A stretch of 64,000 nucleotides of DNA, taken from NCBI GenBank assembly GCA_964628515.1, contig CAZVNZ010000005.1, positions 1-64,000 on the forward strand, read 5' to 3'. A model generated the notes under the pieces. The model saw only the letters and a list, made by a program, of their open reading frames with translations. It did no database searches and was not told the DNA's origin. This document shows positions 17,449 through 27,012 of this stretch, piece after piece. This DNA comes from CAZVNZ01 sp964628515 (lineage in GTDB: Bacteria; Bacillota; Clostridia; Christensenellales; Christensenellaceae). Every line of letters begins with the position of its first letter. Within the stretch, counting starts at the first letter, position 1. Position numbers and translations under genes: made by a program.

Positions 17449-18429
17449 ATGAAAGAAATGAAATTTATAGATGCACTCAGAGAAGGCATGGCAGAAGAAA
17501 TGCGTGCAGACGAAAGTGTGTTTCAAATAGGAGAATCCATAGGAGGTATGCAAGGGGGGATTTTTGGCGTAACCAAAGGTTTAGAGGAAGAATTCGGCAA
17601 AAGCCGTGTAATAGAAACCCCCATTTCCGAGGCGGCTTTAGGCGGTGTTGGAGTGGGTGCGGCGGCGTTTGGTATGCGCCCTGTGGTAGAAATAATGTTT
17701 GGCTCTCTAATGCCTTTGCTTATAGACGAAATTCATAATCAGGCAGGCACACTTCATTATGTTAGCGGTGGGCAGTTTAACTGTCCTATGGTGGTGCGTA
17801 CTTGTAATTGGATGCGTATAATCTCAGGGCCTCATCATTGCGGTAATTTTGATGCCACCTTTGTAAATTCTCCGGGGGTTAAAGTGGTTGTGCCCTCCAC
17901 TCCTTACGATGTTAAAGGGCTAATTAAAGCGTCTATTAGAGATAACGACCCTGTGGTGTTTATGGAATACTCTCCTTTGTATTTGGTAAAAGGGGAGGTG
18001 CCCGAGGAGGACTACGTTGTACCCATAGGCAAAGCGGATATTAAACAAGAGGGAGAGGACGTTACAATAATAACCTACGGTTGTGGTGTCCACGATGCAC
18101 TAAACGTGGCTAAACAGGCACAAAAAGAGGGTATAAGCATAGAGGTGTTGGACTTGCGTACCATTCATCCTTACGATAAAGACGCAATTCGTGCCTCTGT
18201 GGAAAAAACGGGGCGTGTTGTAATAGATTACGAAGGTTACAAAACAGGGGGTGTTGGTGCGGAAATTTCTGCATTTATAGCAGAAGAATTAATGGACTAC
18301 TTAAGCTCGCCAATTATCAGAATTGCCTGCAAGGACGTACCCAACCCCTCTAACAGGAAGCTTATAGAAGCCTTGGAGATAAACGAGAAAGACTTATTTA
18401 ATGCGGTAAAAACGGTATTGGAGTATTAA
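17449..18429 (+). CDS. 2-oxo acid/acetoin dehydrogenase E1, beta subunit
   Basis: The beta half of the E1 component (326 aa), a transketolase-like pyrimidine-binding domain plus a C-terminal domain. 'ETPISEAALGGVGVGAA' carries the catalytic Glu that activates thiamine. 'FGSLMPLLIDEIHNQAG' and 'GPHHCGNFDATF' are conserved. I chose the ATG at 17449 because AAGGAGG sits just upstream. An earlier in-frame ATG at 17344 lies inside the alpha gene and lacks a ribosome site. The gene is separated from alpha by 37 bases and from E2 by 19. Confidence 0.92.
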   Translation: MKEMKFIDALREGMAEEMRADESVFQIGESIGGMQGGIFGVTKGLEEEFGKSRVIETPISEAALGGVGVGAAAFGMRPVVEIMFGSLMPLLIDEIHNQAGTLHYVSGGQFNCPMVVRTCNWMRIISGPHHCGNFDATFVNSPGVKVVVPSTPYDVKGLIKASIRDNDPVVFMEYSPLYLVKGEVPEEDYVVPIGKADIKQEGEDVTIITYGCGVHDALNVAKQAQKEGISIEVLDLRTIHPYDKDAIRASVEKTGRVVIDYEGYKTGGVGAEISAFIAEELMDYLSSPIIRIACKDVPNPSNRKLIEALEINEKDLFNAVKTVLEY

Positions 18430-18448
18430 TTTTAGGGGGTAGTAAAAA

Positions 18449-19624
18449 GTGGCGGAATTTATTGTGTTGCCAAAGATGAACTTAACCATGGAGGAAGGCA
18501 CCTTAGCAAAATGGTATAAAAAGGAAGGGGACAAAATTACGGAAGAAGAGCCCCTATGCTCTGTGGAAAACGAAAAGGAAACGGAGGATATGCTCTCCAT
18601 TGTTAGCGGTACAATACTAAAACTAATAGGAGAGGAAGGCAGTTTATATAAAATATCCACTCCCATAGCAATAGTGGGGGAAGAGGGGGAAGATTTTTCG
18701 GCATTATTAAACTCTTTAAATAATGCAGGAGAGGAAAAGGATGCAGAAAGGGAAAAAATAAACGTTTCTCAAAAAATAGGCGCAGGGTTACGTATGATGC
18801 CTAAAATCAGAAAGCTTATTAAAGAAAAAGGCATTAATATAGAAGATTTAGTAGCATTTGCAGGAGAAAAAACCATAACGGAAGCAGATATTACCGCCTT
18901 TGAAAAAGGGGCATCCGTGCCTTTAAGTCTAAAAGCTACGGACACTACACAAAGGATGACTACAATGCGTAAATCCATTGCAAAAAATATGATGGAAAGT
19001 TGCGCAAAAACCGCAAGGCTTACAAACTTTACTCAGGTGGATGTTACAGATCTTTATGCAAAAACAAAAGAGCTAAAAGGACAGGGCAAAAAAATCTCCC
19101 AAACCGCACTTATTATAAAAGCTTGCGCTTATGCCTTAAAAGAAAACCAAATTGTAAACACGCAAGTAGACGAAACTAAGCAAGAAATAATATTTAAAGG
19201 GGATATTAACATTGGTTGTGCGGTGGATATTGAGGGAGGTCTCGGAGTACCCGTAATTAAAAATGCGGATACCAAAGACGTTTTTGCAATATCATCAGAA
19301 ATAGAAGAATACGCAAAAATGGCGGCATTAGGCAAGCTTACAAACGAGGTTATGCAGGAGGGCACATTTACCGTGTCTAATGTGGGTATGCTGGGAGTTA
19401 CTTTTTTTACACCAATTATAAACTACCCTCAAACAGCCATTTTAGCCGTAGGCGCCATAGAAACGCTCCCAAGGTACGAGGACGAAAGCTACACAAAAAT
19501 TGTGCCAAAAAAGATTATGACAATAGGTATAACCTACGACCACAGGGTAATAGACGGCGCTCCGGCATCAAGATTTTTGCAAAGTGTGGTTAAATATCTC
19601 CAAAATGCAGAAAAATTATTTTAA
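18449..19624 (+). CDS. Dihydrolipoamide acyltransferase (E2) of the dehydrogenase complex
   Basis: The core acyl-transfer component (391 aa). One N-terminal lipoyl domain (1-80) carries the lipoylated lysine at Lys43 in 'VENEKETED', a variant of the usual ETDKA. A degenerate subunit-binding domain (about 108-145) and the catalytic domain (about 165-391) follow. The catalytic 'DHRVIDGAPASRF' (HxxxDG) is intact near the C-terminus. The start is GTG after AGGGGG. It receives acyl groups from the E1 pair just upstream. The E3 encoded at 27013 would reoxidise its lipoyl arm. Confidence 0.92.
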   Translation: MAEFIVLPKMNLTMEEGTLAKWYKKEGDKITEEEPLCSVENEKETEDMLSIVSGTILKLIGEEGSLYKISTPIAIVGEEGEDFSALLNSLNNAGEEKDAEREKINVSQKIGAGLRMMPKIRKLIKEKGINIEDLVAFAGEKTITEADITAFEKGASVPLSLKATDTTQRMTTMRKSIAKNMMESCAKTARLTNFTQVDVTDLYAKTKELKGQGKKISQTALIIKACAYALKENQIVNTQVDETKQEIIFKGDINIGCAVDIEGGLGVPVIKNADTKDVFAISSEIEEYAKMAALGKLTNEVMQEGTFTVSNVGMLGVTFFTPIINYPQTAILAVGAIETLPRYEDESYTKIVPKKIMTIGITYDHRVIDGAPASRFLQSVVKYLQNAEKLF

Positions 19625-19634
19625 GAGGTAGGGT

Positions 19635-20471
19635 ATGCTTAAATTAAGAGATTTACCCTTTGGGTTGTACGAAAAATCCATATGCACCCATTGGAGCTGG
19701 GAGGATAAATTTGCCCTAACAAAAGATGCGGGGTACGACTATTTGGAAATTGCCATAGATGCAACCCCTCAAAAATTAGCAAGGCTTACGGATAAACAAG
19801 AGATGCTAAAAATCAGACGAGCTTGCGAAAAAGCGGATATGAATTTATATACCTTTGCTTTTACGGCAAACAGATTTTTCCCTTTGGGCAGCGAGGATAG
19901 AGAGGTGCGCCAAAAAGGAATAAGCCTCCTTAAAAGTGCTATGGATTTTGGGGTGCAAGTGGGTGCGAGGATTATTCAGTTTGCCAGCTACGACGAATAC
20001 GAAAAACCAAGAAATGCCATAACCGAGCATAATTTTATGGCTTCTTTGGAAGAGTGCGTAAACTATGCGGCAATAAAAGGCGTAATACTTGCCTTAGAAA
20101 CTATGGACAGCGATTTTATGGATACGGCAAAAAAAGCCATGAAGTACGTGCGTGCCTTAGATACTTGCTATTTAGCATTGGATTTTGACCCGGGCAACAT
20201 AACGGGAATGGGCAACAACCCAATTACAGATTTAGCCTTTGGCGCAGGGCATATTGCGGAAGTCGAGTTTAAAGATGTAGTTTTAGGAGACGTGCGCAAC
20301 ACCTTTTTTGGAGAGGGCATAGTGGATTTTGACGGTTTTTTTAAGGCACTGCACGCCATAGGCTATCAAGGTATACTCGCCGCAGAAATGTGGGCGGAAG
20401 ACAAGGAAGAAAATCATCATAAAATATTTAAAGCCCACGATTTTCTAAAGGCTAAAATGGGAGATTTATAA
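19635..20471 (+). CDS. L-ribulose-5-phosphate 3-epimerase-like protein (UlaE/SgbU type)
   Basis: A metal-dependent TIM-barrel sugar-phosphate epimerase (278 aa). The N-terminus 'LGLYEKSIC..SW'-like segment, the central 'LALETMDSDFMDT', 'LALDFDPGNITG' and 'VEFKDVVLGDVRNTFFGEG' follow the UlaE/SgbU pattern, with metal ligands Glu, Asp and Glu plus a phosphate-binding Arg. UlaE converts L-xylulose-5-phosphate to L-ribulose-5-phosphate. It sits 10 bases after E2, which ties the dehydrogenase operon to sugar breakdown. The expected His before Lys in the 'HxKD' site is Glu-Phe here. Confidence 0.8.
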   Translation: MLKLRDLPFGLYEKSICTHWSWEDKFALTKDAGYDYLEIAIDATPQKLARLTDKQEMLKIRRACEKADMNLYTFAFTANRFFPLGSEDREVRQKGISLLKSAMDFGVQVGARIIQFASYDEYEKPRNAITEHNFMASLEECVNYAAIKGVILALETMDSDFMDTAKKAMKYVRALDTCYLALDFDPGNITGMGNNPITDLAFGAGHIAEVEFKDVVLGDVRNTFFGEGIVDFDGFFKALHAIGYQGILAAEMWAEDKEENHHKIFKAHDFLKAKMGDL

Positions 20472-20548
20472 TTTGCACTAAAAACACTAAAATGCACCTT
20501 GTTTTTTTAAATAAGTAAGATTATCCCAATAAACAGGGAAAAAAATAA

Positions 20549-20562
20549 TGCTCACTTGAGCA
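20549..20562. promoter_or_regulatory. Operator-like dyad upstream of the kinase/transporter operon (site 2 of 3)
   Basis: A perfect dyad, TGCTCA-CT-TGAGCA, in the 266-base gap before the gene at 20738. Its right half contains TTGAGC, a possible -35. Confidence 0.55.
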
Positions 20563-20568
20563 CAAAAC

Positions 20569-20599
20569 ATTTTATAACTATTTAATTTTGTTATAAAAT
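20569..20599. promoter_or_regulatory. AT-rich inverted repeat beside operator site 2
   Basis: ATTTTATAAC (20569-20578) and GTTATAAAAT (20590-20599) are perfect 10-base inverted repeats seven bases after the TGCTCA dyad. They could be a second binding site or part of the promoter. The rest of the gap (20472-20737) shows no gene. Confidence 0.35.
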
Positions 20600-20737
20600 C
20601 TGCTAATATGTTAGTAAGCAAGCAAAAAGGCTTAGGACACAATCAATAAATTTTTACCACAGAATACACAAAAAGAATACTACATAATATCACACAAAAA
20701 TTTGTTTAAAATCTTTTTTACGAAAGGATAGCGCACA

Positions 20738-21817
20738 ATGAAGGTTACTGCATCTAAAAAAAGAGTAAAGGACACCTTTAATTTGGAAATACCCGACAGA
20801 GTTCCCATAAATTATATGTGCAATCCTGCCATAGATTTAGCTCTTAAAACTCACTTTAATTTAAGTGCTACGGACGACGAGGGGCTAAAAAAAGCGCTAA
20901 ACGTGGATTTTAGGCAAATAAAAGCAAACTACATAGGGCCTGCCCTTTTTAAACAGAGGGAGGGGCGAAAAACAGACGAGCTTTTCGGCTTTGTAACAAA
21001 ATATGTAGCCCACGAAAGTGGGGGTTATAACGAGTATTGTGATTTTCCGCTTAAAGATGCCACATTAGAGGAAATCGAAAGGTATAACTTTCCAAATCCG
21101 GATAATTTTGATTACGACGATTTACTTAGGCAATGCCAAGCATATAAAGATTTCGGTATTGTAGCAGGGGACAACGGCACAGGGCTGATAATGTGCAGAG
21201 CAGGCTTTTTAAGAGGCTTCGAGCAAGCTCTTGTGGATTTAATAACAGAGGATAGCGCAGGGCTTTTGCTTATAGACAAATTTTTAGCTTTTCAACTGGG
21301 GTATTTGGAAAGGCTTTTGGCTAAAGTGGGTAAGCAGGTGGACTTACTGTGGATGGGGGAAGATTTAGGCACGCAAATTGCGCCCCTAATAAGTATGGAA
21401 ATATTTAAAAAGCATATTCTTCCAAGGCACAAACCCTTTATAGATTTAGCGTCGTCATATAATATCCCCGTAATGTTGCACACTTGCGGATGCAGTAGCT
21501 GGGCATACGAGGAATACATTAAAATAGGTTTAAGAGGGGTGGATACACTTCAGCCGGAGGCTACTTTAATGGCTCCTAAATACTTAAAAGAAACCTTTGG
21601 GGGAAGGCTGGTGTTTCACGGCTGTATATCTACCGCAGGGGCGCTAACCTACGGCAGGGAAAGTCAGGTAGAAGAAGAAGTTAAAAACACTTTGGAAATT
21701 ATGATGCAAGGGGGTGGCTATTGTCTTGCGCCCACCCACAGATTGCAGGACAACACTCCCGTAAAAAATGCTTTAAAAATGTACGAAACAGCAATAAAAT
21801 ACGGTAAATACAGGTGA
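20738..21817 (+). CDS. Uroporphyrinogen decarboxylase-superfamily protein (methyltransferase-like)
   Basis: A 359-residue TIM-barrel protein of the UroD/MtaA/CmuA superfamily. It keeps the zinc ligands of the cobalamin:coenzyme M methyltransferase branch: His and Cys in 'MLHTCGCSSW' and a later Cys in 'GGGYCLAPTH'. It lacks the heme-pathway features of HemE, and no heme genes are near. It is the first gene of the kinase-transporter operon, so a role on a sugar or methylated sugar is likely. No corrinoid protein gene is present in the window. The exact reaction is unknown. Confidence 0.75.
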   Translation: MKVTASKKRVKDTFNLEIPDRVPINYMCNPAIDLALKTHFNLSATDDEGLKKALNVDFRQIKANYIGPALFKQREGRKTDELFGFVTKYVAHESGGYNEYCDFPLKDATLEEIERYNFPNPDNFDYDDLLRQCQAYKDFGIVAGDNGTGLIMCRAGFLRGFEQALVDLITEDSAGLLLIDKFLAFQLGYLERLLAKVGKQVDLLWMGEDLGTQIAPLISMEIFKKHILPRHKPFIDLASSYNIPVMLHTCGCSSWAYEEYIKIGLRGVDTLQPEATLMAPKYLKETFGGRLVFHGCISTAGALTYGRESQVEEEVKNTLEIMMQGGGYCLAPTHRLQDNTPVKNALKMYETAIKYGKYR

Positions 21818-21821
21818 ATAT

Positions 21822-23354
21822 ATGAGTAAAAAAATAGTAATAGGTGTGGATTTAGGTACAACTACAATAAAAAGCGTGTTTTTGGATACAAGCAAAAACG
21901 AAATTGTACTCACCCTTACAAAAGAAATATTTCCGGTTGCCACACAAAACAAAGAGTATATAGAGTTTAACCCAAAAGATTGGTGGGACTACACCGTAGA
22001 TATGCTTAATCAAGCATTTACTACCAAAGTAAACCCAAAGGAAGTGGCAGGCATTTGCTTTGGGGGTTGGACGGTTATGGCGTTTTTTGTAAAAAAGGAC
22101 GGCACACCCGTTACAAATGCGGTGCATTATAACGATATGCGTCACGAGGAAGTGCTGGCACAAGCAGAAGCACAATTTGGAGATTTAGCCCTAAAAGCCA
22201 ACGCAAATTACATAGGCATGTACAGTTGCGGAGTAAAGCAATATTGGTGGAAAATTAAACAGCCTCAAATTTTTGAGCAAGCGGATTTAGTTGCAACAGA
22301 GGTTTCGTGGATAAACTATATGCTAACGGGTAATTGGGTGTGGAGCAGGACACAAGCAGGGTTTTTCTGTCAATATAATGCTAAAACAAAAGAGTGGGAC
22401 AAGGAAATAATCAAAAAAATGGGCTTTAAAGAAAGTATGTTTCCAAAACTTGCGGATGCTTGGGAGATAATGGGCAAAGTGGGAGAAAATGCGTCTAAAC
22501 TAACGGGTTTGCCCATAAACACCCCCGTATTTGCAGGTGTGGACGATGCCTCCCCCGTTGCCCTTGCAACAGGCGTAATTAAGGAAGGTCAAGGTTATGT
22601 TTCCGCAGGCTCGGGGGCAAATATTGCGGCAAATACAAGGAGTCCCATAACTCACCAAACTACAATAACATACCCCCATTGCATACAGGATTTAACCACA
22701 GCCATAACGGTAATGTCCTCAACCGGACTAAGCTATAAATGGATGCGCAATACCTTTGGAGACTTAGAGGTGATGATGGCAGATAAGCAAGGGGTAGATG
22801 CTTACGAACTCATGAATAAGCAGGCACAAGCCTCCAAACCGGGTAGCAGAGGGGTAGTTTTTCTGCCTTATTTGGACGGAGACTACACACCCAACAACGA
22901 TATTAACGCAAAAGGCGTGTTTATAGGAATGGATACCTACACAACCAAGGGGGATATGTACAGAGCAACTCTGGAAGGTGTGGCATTTTCCATGCTGGAC
23001 AATATTATGCTTATAAGGCAGTTGGGGGGACGGATAGACAGCATTGTAATTACGGGTGGAATTGCAAAAAGCAATTTGTGGTTGCAAATAATATCCGATG
23101 TTACAAATTGCAACATTTCTCTACCCAAAGAAACTCAAGGCGCACCTTTGGGCAGCGCAATAATAGCCGCCGTAGGCACAAAACTGTACCCGAGTATTGA
23201 AGAGGCGGTCAGTAAAACGGTTAAAATAGATTACAACGCATTTGTACCCAACAAAGAAAATAATAAGCTCTACAAAGAGCTGTATAAAGTTTATAAAAGT
23301 TTGTATCCACAGCTAAAAACAGCGTTTTTACAGCTTGCGGATATAAAAAAATGA
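21822..23354 (+). CDS. FGGY-family carbohydrate kinase (xylulokinase-like)
   Basis: An ATP-dependent sugar kinase (510 aa) of the ASKHA fold. The N-terminal phosphate motif is 'GVDLGTTTIKSV', the hinge/adenosine region is 'ITGGIAKSNLWLQI', and the 'FLPYLDGDYTP' and 'GAPLGSAIIAAV' segments fit xylulokinase/ribulokinase-like FGGY kinases. It should phosphorylate the ketose brought in by the adjacent ABC importer, making the substrate for the epimerase and aldolase. It starts 4 bases after the UroD-like gene. The sugar specificity is not predictable. Confidence 0.9.
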   Translation: MSKKIVIGVDLGTTTIKSVFLDTSKNEIVLTLTKEIFPVATQNKEYIEFNPKDWWDYTVDMLNQAFTTKVNPKEVAGICFGGWTVMAFFVKKDGTPVTNAVHYNDMRHEEVLAQAEAQFGDLALKANANYIGMYSCGVKQYWWKIKQPQIFEQADLVATEVSWINYMLTGNWVWSRTQAGFFCQYNAKTKEWDKEIIKKMGFKESMFPKLADAWEIMGKVGENASKLTGLPINTPVFAGVDDASPVALATGVIKEGQGYVSAGSGANIAANTRSPITHQTTITYPHCIQDLTTAITVMSSTGLSYKWMRNTFGDLEVMMADKQGVDAYELMNKQAQASKPGSRGVVFLPYLDGDYTPNNDINAKGVFIGMDTYTTKGDMYRATLEGVAFSMLDNIMLIRQLGGRIDSIVITGGIAKSNLWLQIISDVTNCNISLPKETQGAPLGSAIIAAVGTKLYPSIEEAVSKTVKIDYNAFVPNKENNKLYKELYKVYKSLYPQLKTAFLQLADIKK

Positions 23355-23376
23355 GTAAATCCATAGGAGGAAAGGT

Positions 23377-24387
23377 ATGAAAAGAAAAATTACATTGGGA
23401 GTGGTATTAATTTTAGTGGCATTGTTTGTATTCACGGCTTGCGCACAAACACCGCCACCTGCCACAAACGAAGCACCGGCAAGCGAGAAAGCGGATTCAC
23501 CATCACAAGAAGGGACAAATAACAAGGTGGATAAACTGGGCTTTGTACACATGACAAGCTCGTGGACTATGTATCAGGTTATGGAAAAAGCGGTAGCGGA
23601 AAGGGCGGCGGCGGCAGGCATAGAATTTGTAACGGCAGACCCTAACGTAGATGCAAACAAACAGGCGCAACAAATCGAAACCATGATAAACTCCGGAGTG
23701 GACGCCATAATTTGCGTTGTAATCGACGGTGCGGTTTTAGAGCCTGTGGCAAAAAAAGCGGCAGAAAAGGGAGTGGCGCTAATCCCCTTATTTACACCCG
23801 TTGAAGGTGCACCTGCGCAAATTCTTGTAGACGAGTACGCCTACGGCTATGCCATTGGAGAAATGGGGGCAAAATACATGGCAGAAAAATATCCTAACGA
23901 CGAAATAGAAGTAGGATTGCTAAGAATACACGACTACCTCCCCGGAATAGAAAGGGGCAAAGGCATGGAGGCGGCGCTTAAAGACATACTGCCAAAAGCA
24001 AAGGTGGTAAACGACCAAAACTCCGTAGATGTTGAAACTGCAATGAAGGCAACGGAAGCCATATTATCGGGAAACCCAAATACAAGACTGTTTTTAACCG
24101 ATTCTGACGATACCGGCGCTATAGGTGCTTATCAAGTGTTAAAAGCAAAGGTAAAGCCGGAGGATTTCGACAAATATGCGGTAATAGGTGCAGACGGCGT
24201 ACCACAGGCATTTGAGTATATAAAAGAAGGCGGTATGTACAGAGGCACGGTGGCTCTACTTAACGAAAAAATAGGCAATCAAGCCTTCGATTTGGCAATG
24301 GCAGTTGCAAACGGCGAGGAGTTTAACCAAACAGAATATGTAGAATTTGAGCAAGTAGATTACGATAAGGCAAAAGCAAATTACTAA
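23377..24387 (+). CDS. Sugar ABC transporter substrate-binding lipoprotein (RbsB-like)
   Basis: The extracellular binding protein (336 aa) of a ribose/galactose/xylose-type importer. The lipobox FTAC places the acylated Cys at residue 22. The mature domain is periplasmic-binding-protein type I (about 48-330), with 'MINSGVDAIICVVIDGAVL' and 'FLTDSDDTGAIGAYQVLKA' typical of the fold. AGGAGG precedes the start. A perfect 14-base-pair hairpin directly follows the stop and probably raises its level over the downstream transporter genes. Confidence 0.92.
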   Translation: MKRKITLGVVLILVALFVFTACAQTPPPATNEAPASEKADSPSQEGTNNKVDKLGFVHMTSSWTMYQVMEKAVAERAAAAGIEFVTADPNVDANKQAQQIETMINSGVDAIICVVIDGAVLEPVAKKAAEKGVALIPLFTPVEGAPAQILVDEYAYGYAIGEMGAKYMAEKYPNDEIEVGLLRIHDYLPGIERGKGMEAALKDILPKAKVVNDQNSVDVETAMKATEAILSGNPNTRLFLTDSDDTGAIGAYQVLKAKVKPEDFDKYAVIGADGVPQAFEYIKEGGMYRGTVALLNEKIGNQAFDLAMAVANGEEFNQTEYVEFEQVDYDKAKANY

Positions 24388-24397
24388 AAATATGTAG

Positions 24398-24428
24398 GAT
24401 ACGGCATAAAATAATTTTATGCCGTATC
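24398..24428 (+). other. Intercistronic hairpin after the binding-protein gene
   Basis: Two 14-base arms (24398-24411 and 24415-24428, beginning GATACGGCAT) pair perfectly around a 3-base loop, 10 bases after the stop codon. There is no T run. Such hairpins commonly protect binding-protein mRNA or cause partial termination, giving more binding protein than ATPase and permease. Confidence 0.75.
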
Positions 24429-24466
24429 TTAAACAACCGTTTTTAGATTTCCATAAGGAGAAGGCA

Positions 24467-25956
24467 ATGGAAAATTTACTTGAAATGAGCAAAATAACTA
24501 AAATATATCCGGGAGTGGTAGCCCTTGAAGAAGTGGATTTTAAGCTGGCAAAAGGGGAAGTACATGCGCTTATTGGCGAAAACGGAGCAGGTAAATCCAC
24601 CTTAATAAAAATTTTGGCAGGCTCGGTAAAAAGCGATGGCGGAAAAATTAAGCTTGACGGCAAAGAGTACACAAGCTACACCCCCTTAGAAGCCATAGAT
24701 ATGGGTATAAGTGTTATTTATCAAGAATTTAATTTAGTGCCCCAAATGAGTGTGGAGGAAAATATTTTTTTTGGCAAAGAGCTTAAAAAAGGTATGTTTT
24801 CCAACAAAGCCCAAATGCAAAGCAGAACAAAAGGGGTGTTTAAAGAACTGGGTTTGGATATAGAGCCAAACGCAAAAATATCAGAGTTAAGTATTGCGTA
24901 CCAACAACTGACGGAAATTGCAAAAGCAATACTGAATAAAGCGAAAATAATAGTTATGGACGAGCCATCCGCAACTTTGACAAATAAAGAAATGGAAACC
25001 CTTTTTTCTCTTATTAAAAAGCTAAAATCCGAGGGAACATCAATTATTTATATCTCTCACCGATTAGAAGAAATATTTAAATTGCAGACAGAGTAACGGT
25101 ATTTAGAGACGGCCGTTTTGTAGAGCAAAAAAAGGTTTGCGACACAACCAAAGACGAGCTTATAAAACTTATGGTAGGCAGGGAGCTCACAGGCACTTTT
25201 CCCCATACTCATCAAGTTAGCGAGGAGGTAGTTTTAGAGGTAAAAGAGCTATTTAACGAAAAGGTAAAAAACGCATCTTTTAACTTAAAAAAAGGTGAGA
25301 TTCTGGGCATTACAGGGCTTGTGGGTGCAGGGCGCACAGAGCTTGTGCGTATGATTTTCGGAGCAGACAACTATTTGGGGGAGATTTACGTACACGGAAA
25401 AAAAGCGGATATTAAAAGCCCAAAGGATGCAATAAGCTACGGTATTTCCCTGTTGCCGGAGGACAGAAAAACCCAAGGACTGCTTTTAGATAAAGGTGTG
25501 GACTTTAACCTAACAATGTTAGTGCTTAAAAAAATCGCCAAAAACAGCTTTATAAATAAAGACGAAGAAAGTAAGTTAGTGGATAAATACATTAACCAAA
25601 TTAAAATAAAAACCCCTACCCAAAGCCAAAAGGTGCGTAATCTTTCGGGGGGCAACCAACAAAAAGTGGTGCTTGCCAAATGGGTGGTAAACGATGCGGA
25701 TATTATTATAATTGACGAGCCTACAAGGGGTATAGATGTAGGGGCAAAGCACGAAATTTATCTCCTAATGGACGAGCTTGCAAAGCAGGGCAAAAGCATA
25801 ATAATGATAAGCTCGGAACTCCCCGAGCTAATAGGCATGAGCGACAGAGCAATAGTTATGCACGAAGGGGAAATAGTGGGAGAAGTTACAAAATCAGAGT
25901 TAGATCAAGAAAGATTGCTTGCAATGGCATCTTCAAAAAAAGGAGAACAGGTATGA
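24467..25956 (+). pseudogene. Sugar ABC transporter ATP-binding protein (RbsA/MglA type), split by a one-base frameshift
   Basis: A double-cassette ATPase of about 496 residues that energises the sugar importer. The first half, from the ATG at 24467 (AAGGAG upstream), has Walker A 'GENGAGKST' and runs in frame to 'ISHRLEEIFK'. There the frame is lost and a stop appears at 25094-25096. Reading on from 25081 in the -1 frame continues at once with the expected 'IADRVTVFRDG' segment. It then runs through the second cassette (degenerate Walker A 'GLVGAGRTE', signature 'LSGGNQQKV', Walker B 'IIIIDEPTRG') to 25956. One A is missing in the TTTAAATT run at 25076-25083. It may be a true mutation or a sequencing error. 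All other motifs and the neighbouring genes are intact. Confidence 0.85.
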
Positions 25957-27002
25957 GCATAAAATCTAAAAAAATGTCCGGCGGAGAGTTTTTCAAAAAA
26001 TACGGTATTGTTGTGGTTTTATTGGCGCTAATTGCATTTTTCACCATAATGCGCCCAACATTTATACTGCCGGATAACCTACTGGAAATAATGCGTCAGG
26101 TGTCCTTTACGGGAATAATTGCCGTAGGGATGACCTTTTGCTTGCTAACGGGTGGGCTGGATTTGTCCGTAGGCTCTAATATGGCTTTCGGGGTGATGAT
26201 TGCGGGTATATTTATGGCGGCGGCACCCATTCCCGTAGGGGAGGGTATGGTTAGCTTAAACCCATTAATCGGCTGTATATTAGGCATATTGGCAACTACC
26301 GGTGTTGGTTTGTTAAACGGCTTTTTTGTAAACGAAATAAAAATACCGCCACTAATTGTAACTCTGGCAACTTTAGAGATGATACGTGGAATAGTATACG
26401 TACTTACAGGCGCAATTCCCATTTATGAAGGGATGACTCCGGAGTTTACATTTTTGGGGCAGGGTAGCATAGGTGTTGTGCCCTTTCCTGTAATTGTAAT
26501 GGCGGCGGTGTTTATAATAGGGGGAATTGTGCTTTCCAAAACTGTATACGGTAGGCATATATACTGCGTGGGGGGTAGTCAGGAGGTAGCAAGGCTTTCG
26601 GGTATTAAAGTCAAAAAAATCAAATACTCGGTGTATGCCATAAGCGGTATGCTTGCAGGTGTGGCGGCTATACTACTCCTTTCCCGTATGAATTCCGCAC
26701 AACCTCGTGCAGGCATTAGTTACGAGTTTGAGGTTGTAACCGCTTGCGTTCTTGGGGGAATATCCATAGCAGGAGGCGAGGGCAAAATTTCGGGAGCGTT
26801 TTTCGGTGTGGTAATTATGGGCGTACTGTTTAACGGACTTATTCAAATAGGGCTTTCGGAGTTTTACCAAATGATAATAAAGGGCATAGTATTACTTATT
26901 GCGGTGGGCATAGATGCGATGTCTCATGCCAAAAAAGAAAAATTGACAGACTTAAAAAAGGCAGAGGAAGAAAAAAATCCACCCAAAATGCAAACCACAT
27001 AA
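25953..27002 (+). CDS. Sugar ABC transporter permease (RbsC-like)
   Basis: The membrane channel (349 aa) of the ribose/xylose/galactose-type importer, with about nine or ten hydrophobic segments. The family-typical 'GMTFCLLTGGLDLSVGSNMA' segment and the coupling 'IYCVGGSQEVARLSGI' (contact with the ATPase) are present. The C-terminal tail is charged. The start overlaps the ATPase stop by four bases (ATGA), so translation is coupled; this also argues that the ATPase reading frame was recently functional. Confidence 0.93.
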   Translation: MSIKSKKMSGGEFFKKYGIVVVLLALIAFFTIMRPTFILPDNLLEIMRQVSFTGIIAVGMTFCLLTGGLDLSVGSNMAFGVMIAGIFMAAAPIPVGEGMVSLNPLIGCILGILATTGVGLLNGFFVNEIKIPPLIVTLATLEMIRGIVYVLTGAIPIYEGMTPEFTFLGQGSIGVVPFPVIVMAAVFIIGGIVLSKTVYGRHIYCVGGSQEVARLSGIKVKKIKYSVYAISGMLAGVAAILLLSRMNSAQPRAGISYEFEVVTACVLGGISIAGGEGKISGAFFGVVIMGVLFNGLIQIGLSEFYQMIIKGIVLLIAVGIDAMSHAKKEKLTDLKKAEEEKNPPKMQTT

Positions 27003-27012
27003 GGAGCATAAA

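Noticed and set aside
20472..20737. Hidden gene in the 266-base gap before the UroD-like gene
   Set aside because: No frame with start and ribosome site; the gap holds only the dyads and AT-rich promoter DNA.
25070..25096. Programmed -1 frameshift in the ABC ATPase gene
   Set aside because: A TTTAAAT heptamer is present, but it is out of phase with the reading frame, and no downstream stem was evident. ABC ATPases of this type are not known to need slippage. A plain one-base loss fits better.
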